Source of the DNA: Bin80 sp965220935
GTDB lineage: Bacteria; Bacteroidota; Rhodothermia; Rhodothermales; Bin80
Reading direction: 5' to 3'
DNA length: 64,000 bases
Assembly: GCA_965220935.1 (NCBI GenBank)
Contig: OZ244857.1
Location: 124,001 to 188,000, forward strand
Shown here piece after piece: positions 34,294 through 42,893 of this stretch. The notes under the pieces were generated by a model, which saw only the letters and a list, made by a program, of their open reading frames with translations, searched no databases and had not been told where the DNA came from. The number at the start of each line of letters is the position of its first letter. Position 1 is the first letter of the stretch. The position numbers were made by a program, and so were the translations under genes.

Positions 34294-37140
34294 TTAAAAA
34301 TGTAAAGCTGGTCCATTAAATCGTATCCAGTCCAGCTCTAAGACAGAATCTTCGTCCGTAGACATAAAGGTAAGCATTAGCGAAATAGTATGTTCAATCG
34401 GCGCAATGACAACTGATACCTCACGCCAATTATCGTAAGCACCATCGGATAAGGTTTCCAGCCCTGGGAAGTCATCTGCTACATCTGCGAGGGCATCCGC
34501 CTGTCGTGGAGTGACGGGTATTCCAGTATCGGGGGTAATCTCAACTTGCACAATCGTTGAGTTACTGTCATCCGCCATAAAATGAAGAGTACCAATTCCG
34601 GTGGTTCGGAAGCGTAGTGTCATGCCGTCAATTCCTGTGAGGTTGATAGGAGTGTAAATGAGCTCTGAAGCATTCTCAAGAGGCATCACGCTCAGGTCTG
34701 ATACTCTCCAGTGTTTACTTGCAGGGTGGGTAGAGTAGGTTTTTCGTTTTGAGTTGTTGGCGCTAGTGACATGCTCGGCTTCTTTCAGGCGTGGGTGTAG
34801 TTTCACCTGATCACAAGAGGTTTCTATACATGCCTTAACCAAAGCATATCGATCTACATAGTTCACTTCAAGTGCATTCGCAAAAGCCCGAGTCACTGTA
34901 AACTCTCCATCTGGCCCAGAGTGCTTAGAAAGAGGAATGGGAGATGTATCAATTCCAGTATAAATATGCACTGATGCCTGATTGGATACCGCTTGGTCGT
35001 GAACCGACACTTGGTAACTGTAGGTTGAATCAAAATCAAAGATTGCCCCATCAGGAGGCCACGCAATGGCAAGTGGTAGCTCGGGAGACGGAGCTTGTAT
35101 CACTGGACTTGGTAGGACATCGGATCCGTAATAATCCAATCGGACAAGTTGAGCATTCGCATTACTGCCCCAGAACATCTCTCCCCATTCAACGATATAG
35201 AGCCGACCGTCAGGCCCCATCTCAATGTCCATCGGACTGAAATAGTCATTGCCTGGAAGGAACGGATCAATTTCCAGTATATCTCCACTGTCATCGACGG
35301 TGACAATCTGTATCCAGTTACGCATCCATTCATAGATCATGACCTTACCACTGTAGTATTCGGGGAAAGCCGTACTTAATGGATTGGTATGATCAATGCG
35401 AAAGGCGGGTCCCGCCATTGGGTTGATTCCGCCTGCACCAAGTTCTGGGTACTCTTCGCTCGGGCCGTAGTAGTATTGAATCCAAGCGGGAAGTGCTGCA
35501 GGAAGTTGTTGAACACCCGTATTGTACTGAGAATCGTTGACTGGATTCGTTGGATCAGGTTCTATATAATCTTGTTCTGCCAGATGATAATGCGGGTATG
35601 GATCATTGTATCCAGTAAAATAGGGCCAACCATAAAAGCCAGGGTCTTTGGCCTGATTGAATTCATCCCAACTGTCAATCAAGCCGGGTCCAATGTCTCC
35701 CCAGTAAACCCATCCGGTTGAATCATCAATTGACAGTCTAAATGGGTTTCGATGTCCCATAGAGAAAATTTCTCCACGATGCAAAGAATCCGCTGTAAAT
35801 AGATTTCCTTCGGGAATCGAGTATGTTCCATCTGGTTCAGGTTTAATTCTAATGATTTTGCCCCGCAAGTCATTAGTATTTGATGAGGTTCTACCCTGAT
35901 CTGACATCCTCCTCATATCTGGATCGGATGAATTGCGGTCTCCACCAGTATTATCTCCAGTGGACAGATAGAGTAATCCGTTTTTATCAAACTGTACGGA
36001 TCCGCCTGAATGGCAACACTTGATGCGTTGGACGGGAATTTCCAGAAGAGAGATCTCGCTTTCAAGATCCAGCATTCTACCGTCGTAAAAAAATCGCGAG
36101 AGGCGATTGACCGGTGGATCGCTGATCACAGAGTAGTAGATATAGACCCATGAGTTTTCATCAAAATCCGGGTCAAGGGCTAATCCATGTAGTCCATCTT
36201 CAATTTTCTTATCTACGGGCAGCCATCCGATTACGCGAGAAACTTTGGTGTCTGGTTCCCAAATTTTGACTGCCCCCGCCCATTCTGTGATAAAGACCCG
36301 CCCATCAGATGTGATATCAATTTCCATAGGATCGGTGAGATCACGTGTAAGAATCACTTCATCAAAGGCAGATGCAAGGGTTGCAGTCACGTCTGCGTCA
36401 ACGACACCCGCAGCCCATTCTATTCCGCCGAGTAGATGAGAACGCATATTAGGATCGGCAAAGCTTTCCGTTGAGTGTCCTAGTCCAGTATACCAAGCTC
36501 GGCCGCCATCATAATTGTGTGCCCACGCGATGGGATGATCATCTCCCATTTCACCACCTTCATAGGTAGATTCTTTAACGACGGCCAAGACATGAACCTT
36601 TGATCTCGGATTGACTGTATAGTTAAACCATTCACCGGTATGATTCCAGACGATGGGAAGATCTTTAGTGGATGGGTGGAGGCGATCCGTCACGATAATA
36701 TCTGCAGATTGAATTTCAGGATGGGATGAAAAGTAGGCACCGACTAACCCGCCATACCATTCCCAGTCATATTCGGTATCGGCAGCAGCGTGAACACCAA
36801 CCCATCCGCCACCTGACTGGATAAAACGCATCAAGGCCTGCTCTTGATTGGTATTTAGCACATCTTGTGTAGTATTTAAGAATACGATAGATTGATAGTG
36901 ATTCAGAGAATCAGTATGAAAGAAATCTGCATTTTCGGTTGCAACAACTCCAAAATTATATTCTACCCCAAGGTCTTTGATAGCTTGGATGCCTGCCTCA
37001 ATTGAGTTATGCCGAAACCCTTCTGTTTTTGAAAAGACCAAGACCTGATAGCGCTGCTGTCCGAAAGTGCTACTTACACTAATAAGCCCCATCGCACAGA
37101 CAAAAAATCCCACAAAGGCACTACGAATCACTTGTTGCAT
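34294..37140 (-). CDS. ThuA domain-PQQ-type sugar dehydrogenase-CBM fusion protein
   Basis: A 948-residue exported multidomain protein (signal MQQVIRSAFVGFFVCAMGLISVSSTFG/Q). Residues about 30-245 are a ThuA-like domain (VLVFSKTEGFRHNSIEAG, GGGWVGVHAAADTEYDW, GLGHSTESF). Residues about 260-680 are a GSDH/sorbosone-type beta-propeller (DGLHGLALDPDFDENSWVYIYYS, GGSVQFDKNGLLYLSTGDN, YGWPYFTGY, GPDGRLYIVEWG). The C-terminus has a possible Ig-like domain (about 700-780) and a carbohydrate-binding module-like unit (about 800-948, ending LELDWIRFNGP). ThuA proteins act in 3-keto-trehalose-type metabolism. The gene lies between the lactonase and isomerase genes. Confidence 0.9.
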   Translation of the reverse strand: MQQVIRSAFVGFFVCAMGLISVSSTFGQQRYQVLVFSKTEGFRHNSIEAGIQAIKDLGVEYNFGVVATENADFFHTDSLNHYQSIVFLNTTQDVLNTNQEQALMRFIQSGGGWVGVHAAADTEYDWEWYGGLVGAYFSSHPEIQSADIIVTDRLHPSTKDLPIVWNHTGEWFNYTVNPRSKVHVLAVVKESTYEGGEMGDDHPIAWAHNYDGGRAWYTGLGHSTESFADPNMRSHLLGGIEWAAGVVDADVTATLASAFDEVILTRDLTDPMEIDITSDGRVFITEWAGAVKIWEPDTKVSRVIGWLPVDKKIEDGLHGLALDPDFDENSWVYIYYSVISDPPVNRLSRFFYDGRMLDLESEISLLEIPVQRIKCCHSGGSVQFDKNGLLYLSTGDNTGGDRNSSDPDMRRMSDQGRTSSNTNDLRGKIIRIKPEPDGTYSIPEGNLFTADSLHRGEIFSMGHRNPFRLSIDDSTGWVYWGDIGPGLIDSWDEFNQAKDPGFYGWPYFTGYNDPYPHYHLAEQDYIEPDPTNPVNDSQYNTGVQQLPAALPAWIQYYYGPSEEYPELGAGGINPMAGPAFRIDHTNPLSTAFPEYYSGKVMIYEWMRNWIQIVTVDDSGDILEIDPFLPGNDYFSPMDIEMGPDGRLYIVEWGEMFWGSNANAQLVRLDYYGSDVLPSPVIQAPSPELPLAIAWPPDGAIFDFDSTYSYQVSVHDQAVSNQASVHIYTGIDTSPIPLSKHSGPDGEFTVTRAFANALEVNYVDRYALVKACIETSCDQVKLHPRLKEAEHVTSANNSKRKTYSTHPASKHWRVSDLSVMPLENASELIYTPINLTGIDGMTLRFRTTGIGTLHFMADDSNSTIVQVEITPDTGIPVTPRQADALADVADDFPGLETLSDGAYDNWREVSVVIAPIEHTISLMLTFMSTDEDSVLELDWIRFNGPALHF

Positions 37141-37260
37141 GAATAAATGTTAGTTAAGTATAATTGAGGTTTGAATTGAATATGACTCATCGCAGTTATA
37201 CACTAAAATAATCATTTGCATCTTATTTGTTGATAATGGCGATGATACAATTGTGTGACT

Positions 37261-38325
37261 CTAATGAATGATTTTTACGCATACTGGGCTAGGCACATGA
37301 AGAACCTGAATTGGGTCTGAAAGATGGCCGCTCTGAGGATTGATGCGGTAAACGACTAAGGTGTCCGAATTCTGATTTGCAGCAATTAAAAGTTCTCCGC
37401 TAGGATCTATGGCAAAATTTCGTGGATCGCGCCCGTGAGTGGAAAACCATACAGGTGATGAAAGATATCCGCTGTCTTGGTCAATCTGAAAGCAGACAAT
37501 ACATGAAATTCCGCGTAATGATGCATACAAAAAATTCCCAGAAGGGTGGACATGGATATCCGCTCCAGAGTGAGGCCCTGTATAATCTTCTGGGAGGGCA
37601 TTAAAGGTGCGAGTGATCTCTGATTGTCCATAATTCCAAGAAAGCAATGAAACGGATGAATCTAATTCATTGATCACATAGACACTGGTACCAGAGGGAT
37701 GAAAGCTCAGATGCCTTGGCCCACCTCCTGGATGAATATGTATAATTTCGCCAGTAGCTAGTAAGCTTGGATGGGATACATTGATACGATAGACATGTAC
37801 TTGATCGGTTCCGAGATCTGGGACCAAACAATAGCTTCCAGTGGGATCGGGCACAATCGAATGTGGATGAGGGGATTTTTGACGTGTCATGTTCGGGCCA
37901 GATCCTGAGTGTTGAACAAACCCCACATTTTCTCCCAGATCACCCGTTTCGGTTAGATTGATTGCGGTGACTGATCCACCGACATAGTTTGCAATCAGGA
38001 GATTATTTTCACTGACACTGACATAACATGGGGCACCGCCACGAGTCCCGAGTATTCCAGTCGGGATGAGAGTATTTGTTTCTTTGTTCCATGACCACGC
38101 TTGCACTGCACCCTGAGGCTTTCCATCATAGTCAACGACTTCGCTAACCGCATATACGCGCTGACGTTGTGCATCAACGGTTAGAAAAGATGGATTTGGA
38201 AGGCCGCGAAATGCCCCTTCTTGATGTAAGTGTTGATTCTGTAGGGAATAGATATAAATCCCCGTACCACGACCATTGACATGGGATAATTTCTGAGTAT
38301 ATGTGCCGACGAAAACGCTTAACAT
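37261..38325 (-). CDS. Lactonase-family beta-propeller (6-phosphogluconolactonase-like)
   Basis: A 354-residue seven-bladed-propeller lactonase of the cycloisomerase-2/Pgl type. Motifs include FVGTYTQ at the start, LPNPSFLTVDAQRQRVYAV, SPHPHSIVPDPTGSYCLVPDLGTDQV (an HPHS active-site-like segment), GGGPRHLSFHPSG and GRDPRNFAIDPSGELLIAANQNSD. Without a signal peptide it should act in the cytoplasm, opening sugar lactones. Its ATG overlaps the upstream dehydrogenase stop (TAATG), so the two are probably translationally coupled. The true substrate may be another aldonolactone. Confidence 0.88.
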   Translation of the reverse strand: MLSVFVGTYTQKLSHVNGRGTGIYIYSLQNQHLHQEGAFRGLPNPSFLTVDAQRQRVYAVSEVVDYDGKPQGAVQAWSWNKETNTLIPTGILGTRGGAPCYVSVSENNLLIANYVGGSVTAINLTETGDLGENVGFVQHSGSGPNMTRQKSPHPHSIVPDPTGSYCLVPDLGTDQVHVYRINVSHPSLLATGEIIHIHPGGGPRHLSFHPSGTSVYVINELDSSVSLLSWNYGQSEITRTFNALPEDYTGPHSGADIHVHPSGNFLYASLRGISCIVCFQIDQDSGYLSSPVWFSTHGRDPRNFAIDPSGELLIAANQNSDTLVVYRINPQSGHLSDPIQVLHVPSPVCVKIIH

Positions 38326-39224
38326 TACCCTTGATCTCCAACTGTAACATTACACAAGCGCTCCAAGGCTTTGATAAGTGCATGATTTCCTTCATGTCCA
38401 AGCCCCGATTCCTGCAGGCTACGATAGAATTGAAAGATTTGGGCAGTCCCAGGAAGTGCAACCCCTAATTTGTCGGCCGCGTCTAAGACTAAGCGTAGAT
38501 CTTTTTGTTGTAAGTCAATGGTAAAGCCTGGATCAAAATCTCGGGCAATGATCTGTTTTCCACGGTTGGTGAGCATCCAACTACCTGCGGCACCTTGTTC
38601 AACTGCCTCGATCGTTTTGGCCAGATCGAGTCCACCTTTCTGAGCGAAAAGGAGTGCTTCGCTAATGGCTTGCATCGTTCCGACTACCAAAACCTGATTA
38701 ACGAGTTTGACCATTTGACCTGAGCCAGTCGCTCCAACATGGGTGATTTGGTTACCTATAGCAGAGAAAACCCCCATGGCACGGTCAACATCAGCCGTAT
38801 CACCTCCAATCATAATGCTCAGTGTTCCATTAGCTGCTCCCTCACTCCCTCCACTGATCGGAGCATCTAGCATTCTTAGCCCAGCGACTTGAAGTTGATC
38901 ATGGATACTCAATGTTGCTTGTGGACTGATGGTGCTGGTATCAATAATCAATGAGTCAGGCTGAGCACCGTGGATGATACCTAACTCCCCAAAGACCACT
39001 TCCTCAACATCACGTGTATTGCTAACACAGGTGATGATAATCGTAGATTTGGATGCCACATCTGCAGGATCAGATGAAGCAGATGCTCCTTTGGACACTA
39101 ATGGGTCCATTCGGCTTGACGTGCGATTCCATATGTGCACATCAAAGCCTGACTGAAGGAGATTCATGACCATCCCCCGTCCCATGATGCCCAGACCAAT
39201 AAATCCTATGGATTCTTTCATCAT
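38325..39224 (-). CDS. 3-hydroxyisobutyrate/2-hydroxy-3-oxopropionate dehydrogenase-family protein
   Basis: NAD(P)-dependent beta-hydroxyacid dehydrogenase of about 299 residues. The N-terminal Rossmann motif is IGFIGLGIMGRGMVMNLLQSG; the substrate-binding loop reads LDAPISGGSEGA, and the catalytic-lysine segment is GSGQMVKLVNQVLV. Those are the marks of the HIBADH/GarR family. I chose the ATG at 39224; a TTG at 39233 is an alternative. It is the first gene of the minus-strand cluster and overlaps the lactonase start by one base. Likely substrates are tartronate semialdehyde or a similar sugar-acid product. Confidence 0.88.
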   Translation of the reverse strand: MMKESIGFIGLGIMGRGMVMNLLQSGFDVHIWNRTSSRMDPLVSKGASASSDPADVASKSTIIITCVSNTRDVEEVVFGELGIIHGAQPDSLIIDTSTISPQATLSIHDQLQVAGLRMLDAPISGGSEGAANGTLSIMIGGDTADVDRAMGVFSAIGNQITHVGATGSGQMVKLVNQVLVVGTMQAISEALLFAQKGGLDLAKTIEAVEQGAAGSWMLTNRGKQIIARDFDPGFTIDLQQKDLRLVLDAADKLGVALPGTAQIFQFYRSLQESGLGHEGNHALIKALERLCNVTVGDQG

Positions 39225-39607
39225 TAAATACAATGATACTGACGGATATTCAGAAAAACCAGTAGGTTCAAATTATTTTAGGCCAACGAAAGCGATTTAT
39301 TGGCTGTAAAAATGGGGTACAGGGTGCAAACTTTCATCTTTTCTAAATACTCTCAAATTTCATTGGTCTGGAGAATTGTTATAATATGGACATTTTGGCA
39401 CATCCAAAAGGCTTAGAAACACAGCCCGAAAAAGCAATTGACGATAGGTAAATATTGAGGGAATGAAGATTCTCGTTTTGATTTACCTGATATATTATTC
39501 TCTTCCAAGATATGATTAGAAGATTAAATCTAGGAATGAATCTAACCAGCACCAAATATCACCAGCAGAACACTGGTGAGAGATACAATGGACTCGGTTA
39601 GAGCTAC
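39225..39607. other. Intergenic region, promoter of the sugar cluster
   Basis: About 380 AT-rich bases; the promoter of the 39-33 kb minus-strand cluster should be at its left end. A TATAAT-like string lies near 39378 on the plus strand without a properly spaced partner. No gene or RNA is seen. Confidence 0.3.
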
Positions 39608-40018
39608 CTAATTGGCAAGTAACCAGCCTATAATAGCAATTGAGAGCGCAATGATCGCTGTCACTCCACCAGTCACTAAACCAATCAAGAGATTGTATTT
39701 GGAGTTTTGAGCGTCAATCTTTGAGTTTTGAGCGTCAATCTTGGATTCCAAGCGGGTGTTGCTCGTTTTCAATTCCGATCTAAACTGAGCAATCAGGTTT
39801 GCAGATGCCATGTTGCTAATGCGTTCTGTGAGTTCATTTGCCTCGTCTGAATTAAGTCCAGATTTTTGAAGCAAGCTTGAGATTCGTGAATAATCTAAGT
39901 TAAGATCTTGATCCTCCATAATTATTTCAACAAGTTTTGAATTCAGATGTTCCGTTAGATCACCATCAAAAATCAATTGATCCATCACGGAGGTACTTCT
40001 CATCTTCGTCGGGATCAT
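39608..40018 (-). CDS. Small coiled-coil membrane protein
   Basis: A 136-residue protein with a long helical, charged region and one C-terminal transmembrane segment (LLIGLVTGGVTAIIALSIAIIGWLL). Before the membrane segment is a heptad stretch, ELKTSNTRLESKIDAQNSKIDAQNS, created by a 21-base tandem duplication. This matches the DUF1640/CCDC90-like layout, predicted to form coiled-coil oligomers tethered to the inner membrane. No functional neighbour. Function unknown. Confidence 0.7.
   Translation of the reverse strand: MIPTKMRSTSVMDQLIFDGDLTEHLNSKLVEIIMEDQDLNLDYSRISSLLQKSGLNSDEANELTERISNMASANLIAQFRSELKTSNTRLESKIDAQNSKIDAQNSKYNLLIGLVTGGVTAIIALSIAIIGWLLAN
39702..39743. repeat. 21-base tandem duplication in the coiled-coil gene
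   Basis: Two adjacent copies of a 21-base unit (GAGTTTTGAGCGTCAATCTT plus one variable base) duplicate the heptad SKIDAQN exactly. The reading frame is kept, so copy number could vary without breaking the gene. Confidence 0.8.
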
Positions 40019-40310
40019 TGAGGTGTGAGTTTTTCAAACATCCACTGCATGTATGATTCATCCAATCTGATAGAGTGCATGTTCAATGTAACACTCCTCA
40101 TTTTCTATACTCGATCATTGTATCAATCACATGCTCCACCATTTGTCGTTCTGGATCATCAATGGTTAGACCAATTTATTCTTATCCAGCTGCATTAAGA
40201 AGTTTTCCGTGCAAGCCTTTGATCAATCCATAAATACTGAAACAGCATCTATACACGAATTTCCTTTCATTCACAAATGAGTTTAGTTCAGCTGTACTTC
40301 TGATACTCAC
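40019..40310. other. Intergenic stretch
   Basis: About 290 bases between two minus-strand genes. No coding frame, hairpin terminator or RNA was recognised. Confidence 0.3.
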
Positions 40311-41555
40311 TTATCTGAGTCTGAATAAGTGTTCGCCAGCGTTAGGGACATATAAATAGTCAGGGTTTGTATTAGATTGCCACCAACCTAGGTCAATGGA
40401 GTCAGGATCGCAGTACTCAAGGCCAACTTTTTCACAGCGTGCTTTTGGAATTTGGCTAGCCAAAGTGAGGCGAATTCGAGGAATTTCTACACCATTGGTG
40501 TAAGAGGCATCGCCGCGCACATGAGCAGAATGCGCAAGCACGGTCCACGGAAAATCCTGATACGTTTCCCAGTTCGCTTTGAAGAACTCTATGCCATGAA
40601 AGCCAACGCGGTCAAGTAGCGCGCCATGTGTGTACGATAGTTCCGAAATATGAGGGGCAAAGAGTGTGATTCCTCCTCCATCTGCGATGACAGGTTCTAG
40701 TTTATACATTCCTTTTGCCCCCGTCCACAAGTCATCATACATTGATGGGATTCTGGCGAGAACTTTGCGTACTGGGTGCGTCATCCAAGTAATATGCACA
40801 TCAGAGGAATGCCTAGCAGCGCGTAGCCAGGATTCACTCTCATCATCTCCAATATAGATTCCGACCAATCGGTTATCAATGACGACCAGATTTATAAACA
40901 TGCGGAAGCACGGAATTTCCTCTGCTGCTCTATTGATTAATCGACGAATTGGAGTATCGTAAGTGCCAATTACTTGTCGACTAGACATCAGTGCTCCTAG
41001 CCAGTGCGTAAAGTCTATCACTTCTGGGCCACTAATGCCCGGAAAAAAATACTTATTTCCTCCAGAAAAACCGGCCACTTCATGGGGGAAAACAGGCCCA
41101 CAAACTAAGGTGACATCATAATCAAGTATTTTTCGATTGACGGTTACAGGAAGTGGCATCTTAATCAACCCCTGGGTCAATGAAAATACTTCATCTTCCG
41201 AGATGGTTGTTAGTGTGACAAGCGAGTCAGGGTCATTCCAAGTATGATTAAATAGACTCACATCGGCATAGGAGTTTTTTTTTTCAGTACGAGAAATGCC
41301 TACATGAGACAGAATCGCATCCTCACTCATTGGTGGATGCGTTCCGAGAGCAATCATAAAATCTAGGGCTGTAACTTGTCCAGCAAGTTGGTCAGTGATT
41401 CCACGAAAAAGAATCGGAAGAGGCACCGACCGAGTACTATCGGGGATAATGACCAATAGTCTATCGCTTCGTTGAAATCGGTTTTGGAGTCCGTCGGTGA
41501 GAGATGCGTAAATTTCTGGTGATGTTAAAAAGTGGGATGAATGTTTTAACTCCAT
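40311..41555 (-). CDS. LarA-family nickel-dependent lactate (2-hydroxyacid) racemase
   Basis: A 414-residue LarA/DUF2088 protein. Signatures are VIIPDSTRSVP, the histidine motif GTHPPMSEDAI, and FPHEVAGFSGGNKYFFPGISG with the lysine that binds the nickel-pincer nucleotide, followed by DFTHW. LarA racemases interconvert D- and L-lactate or related 2-hydroxyacids and need the cofactor-making proteins LarB, LarC and LarE, none of which is in this window. It is not in an operon here. A run of ten A on the coding strand (41275-41284, EKKN) is a possible slippage site. Lactate specificity is not assured. Confidence 0.87.
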   Translation of the reverse strand: MELKHSSHFLTSPEIYASLTDGLQNRFQRSDRLLVIIPDSTRSVPLPILFRGITDQLAGQVTALDFMIALGTHPPMSEDAILSHVGISRTEKKNSYADVSLFNHTWNDPDSLVTLTTISEDEVFSLTQGLIKMPLPVTVNRKILDYDVTLVCGPVFPHEVAGFSGGNKYFFPGISGPEVIDFTHWLGALMSSRQVIGTYDTPIRRLINRAAEEIPCFRMFINLVVIDNRLVGIYIGDDESESWLRAARHSSDVHITWMTHPVRKVLARIPSMYDDLWTGAKGMYKLEPVIADGGGITLFAPHISELSYTHGALLDRVGFHGIEFFKANWETYQDFPWTVLAHSAHVRGDASYTNGVEIPRIRLTLASQIPKARCEKVGLEYCDPDSIDLGWWQSNTNPDYLYVPNAGEHLFRLR

Positions 41556-42137
41556 TAGACGTACGAATCGTATATTAATTCAACAGCAATCTATGCACAG
41601 GATTCGTGATAATTGCACGGGCATCTGGGGATAAGTCATCATGGAGGCAGACAGAACTGAGTCAAAATAAGTCCATTCTTCATCATACATACTCCGTTAC
41701 CCATTAATTAAGTATCACTAGTTTCAGGTGTACATCAGACGCGCCAATCTTCAAGTGAACCTATTCGCTACGTACCTTCATATAGACGATAGTACTGATG
41801 AGTCAGGAATGTGTGAGATATCACCTAACAGAGAGCCAAGTGAACATTTTTCATTGCGGGTCTCTTCCAGAAGCAACCAACACTCAATGCGCTTAAACCC
41901 CAGGAGGATTTGTGCCCCTGTGAGTACCACGGCAAACGTCAAGTAGAGAATGTGCCTGAGTCACCAATTTAGAGAGACGAGCTTGCAACGCTCCATATTC
42001 AATAACCCTGATGAGAAAGACAATATATTTAATAAAGTTCATTCATCACAATCGGGCTTGAGTCAATTCAAATTGAAATCAAAAAACGATGACAGGACAA
42101 GAGACCATTCCAGTGGAATTCAGCAGATCATTGGATA
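41556..42137. other. Non-coding stretch
   Basis: About 580 bases. Two plus-strand frames (41728-41946 and 41950-42141) have shadow-like composition and no recognisable domain. The larA promoter should be at the left side. No RNA gene was found; a hammerhead-like decamer was considered and rejected. Confidence 0.35.
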
Positions 42138-42725
42138 TTAGTTCTCAGCAATCATGAAAGGGATGTTTGCCACGGTATGTTCCCACATCATGGAGAGGAT
42201 ACCTCCTTGGTCGGTCACATCATAAAATCCAATGGTGAATTGATCAGCACTCGTTTCCATATTACTGAGCATCATGGGCGCTCTGACAACATCCTTGTCA
42301 TCAGTATAATCATACGATCCCCATAGTCCATCTCCCGACTCCCTACCAGAGTCTTTTGCCTCGTGAGACGAAAGAATAAATGTCCAGTTATCCTGATTCA
42401 AATCAACAAAAATACTGTACTCCCCAGCATCAACCATTACATCGCCAATCATGAGGGAAGTTTCGGTGATTAAACGCGTTGATTTGTTGGCACCAGCTCG
42501 CCAGACTGGCGCGGAACCAGTGACCATTGCGCCATAATTTTCACCCGAGCCGAAAATCTCAGTCCGCCCTCGAAGAATCGGACGACTATAATCAACAATG
42601 ATCCAAGCATCTCCAATTTGTGTGGAAGATTCACCCCGAGGAGAGGAGGCCCGCTGAGCAACAGCGATGTCAGATACCAATAACAGAACGGCAACTATTA
42701 AAGGTGCAATAAAAAAGCGAAACAT
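42138..42725 (-). CDS. DUF2911 family exported protein
   Basis: A 195-residue secreted protein (signal MFRFFIAPLIVAVLLLVSDIAVA/Q). It matches DUF2911, common in Bacteroidota: ASSPRGESSTQIG, VDYSRPILRGRTEIFG, APVWRAGANKSTRLIT, GEYSIFVDLNQDNWTFILS. The function of the family is unknown; the fold is predicted to be a beta-sandwich. It is a single gene with a divergent MFS transporter 168 bases away. Confidence 0.9.
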   Translation of the reverse strand: MFRFFIAPLIVAVLLLVSDIAVAQRASSPRGESSTQIGDAWIIVDYSRPILRGRTEIFGSGENYGAMVTGSAPVWRAGANKSTRLITETSLMIGDVMVDAGEYSIFVDLNQDNWTFILSSHEAKDSGRESGDGLWGSYDYTDDKDVVRAPMMLSNMETSADQFTIGFYDVTDQGGILSMMWEHTVANIPFMIAEN

Positions 42726-42893
42726 GATTTATTAATATTGTAGTGGGATTAACAGGTTTGTGTCCTACAACGCAGATGTAAATTAGATCCATTGAAGAAA
42801 CGCTTTCAGATAACGCATCACATTTGGTTATTGATTTATGTATATTAAAGGAATCGTATAGTTTTTTTCTTCAATAACAATTTCAACGTTCAC

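Noticed and set aside
41795..41804. CTGATGAGTC, the core sequence of hammerhead ribozymes
   Set aside because: No matching GAAA core strand or flanking stems follow within a plausible distance.
41728..42141. Two consecutive small plus-strand frames
   Set aside because: No ribosome-binding sites, no motifs, and shadow-like amino-acid composition.
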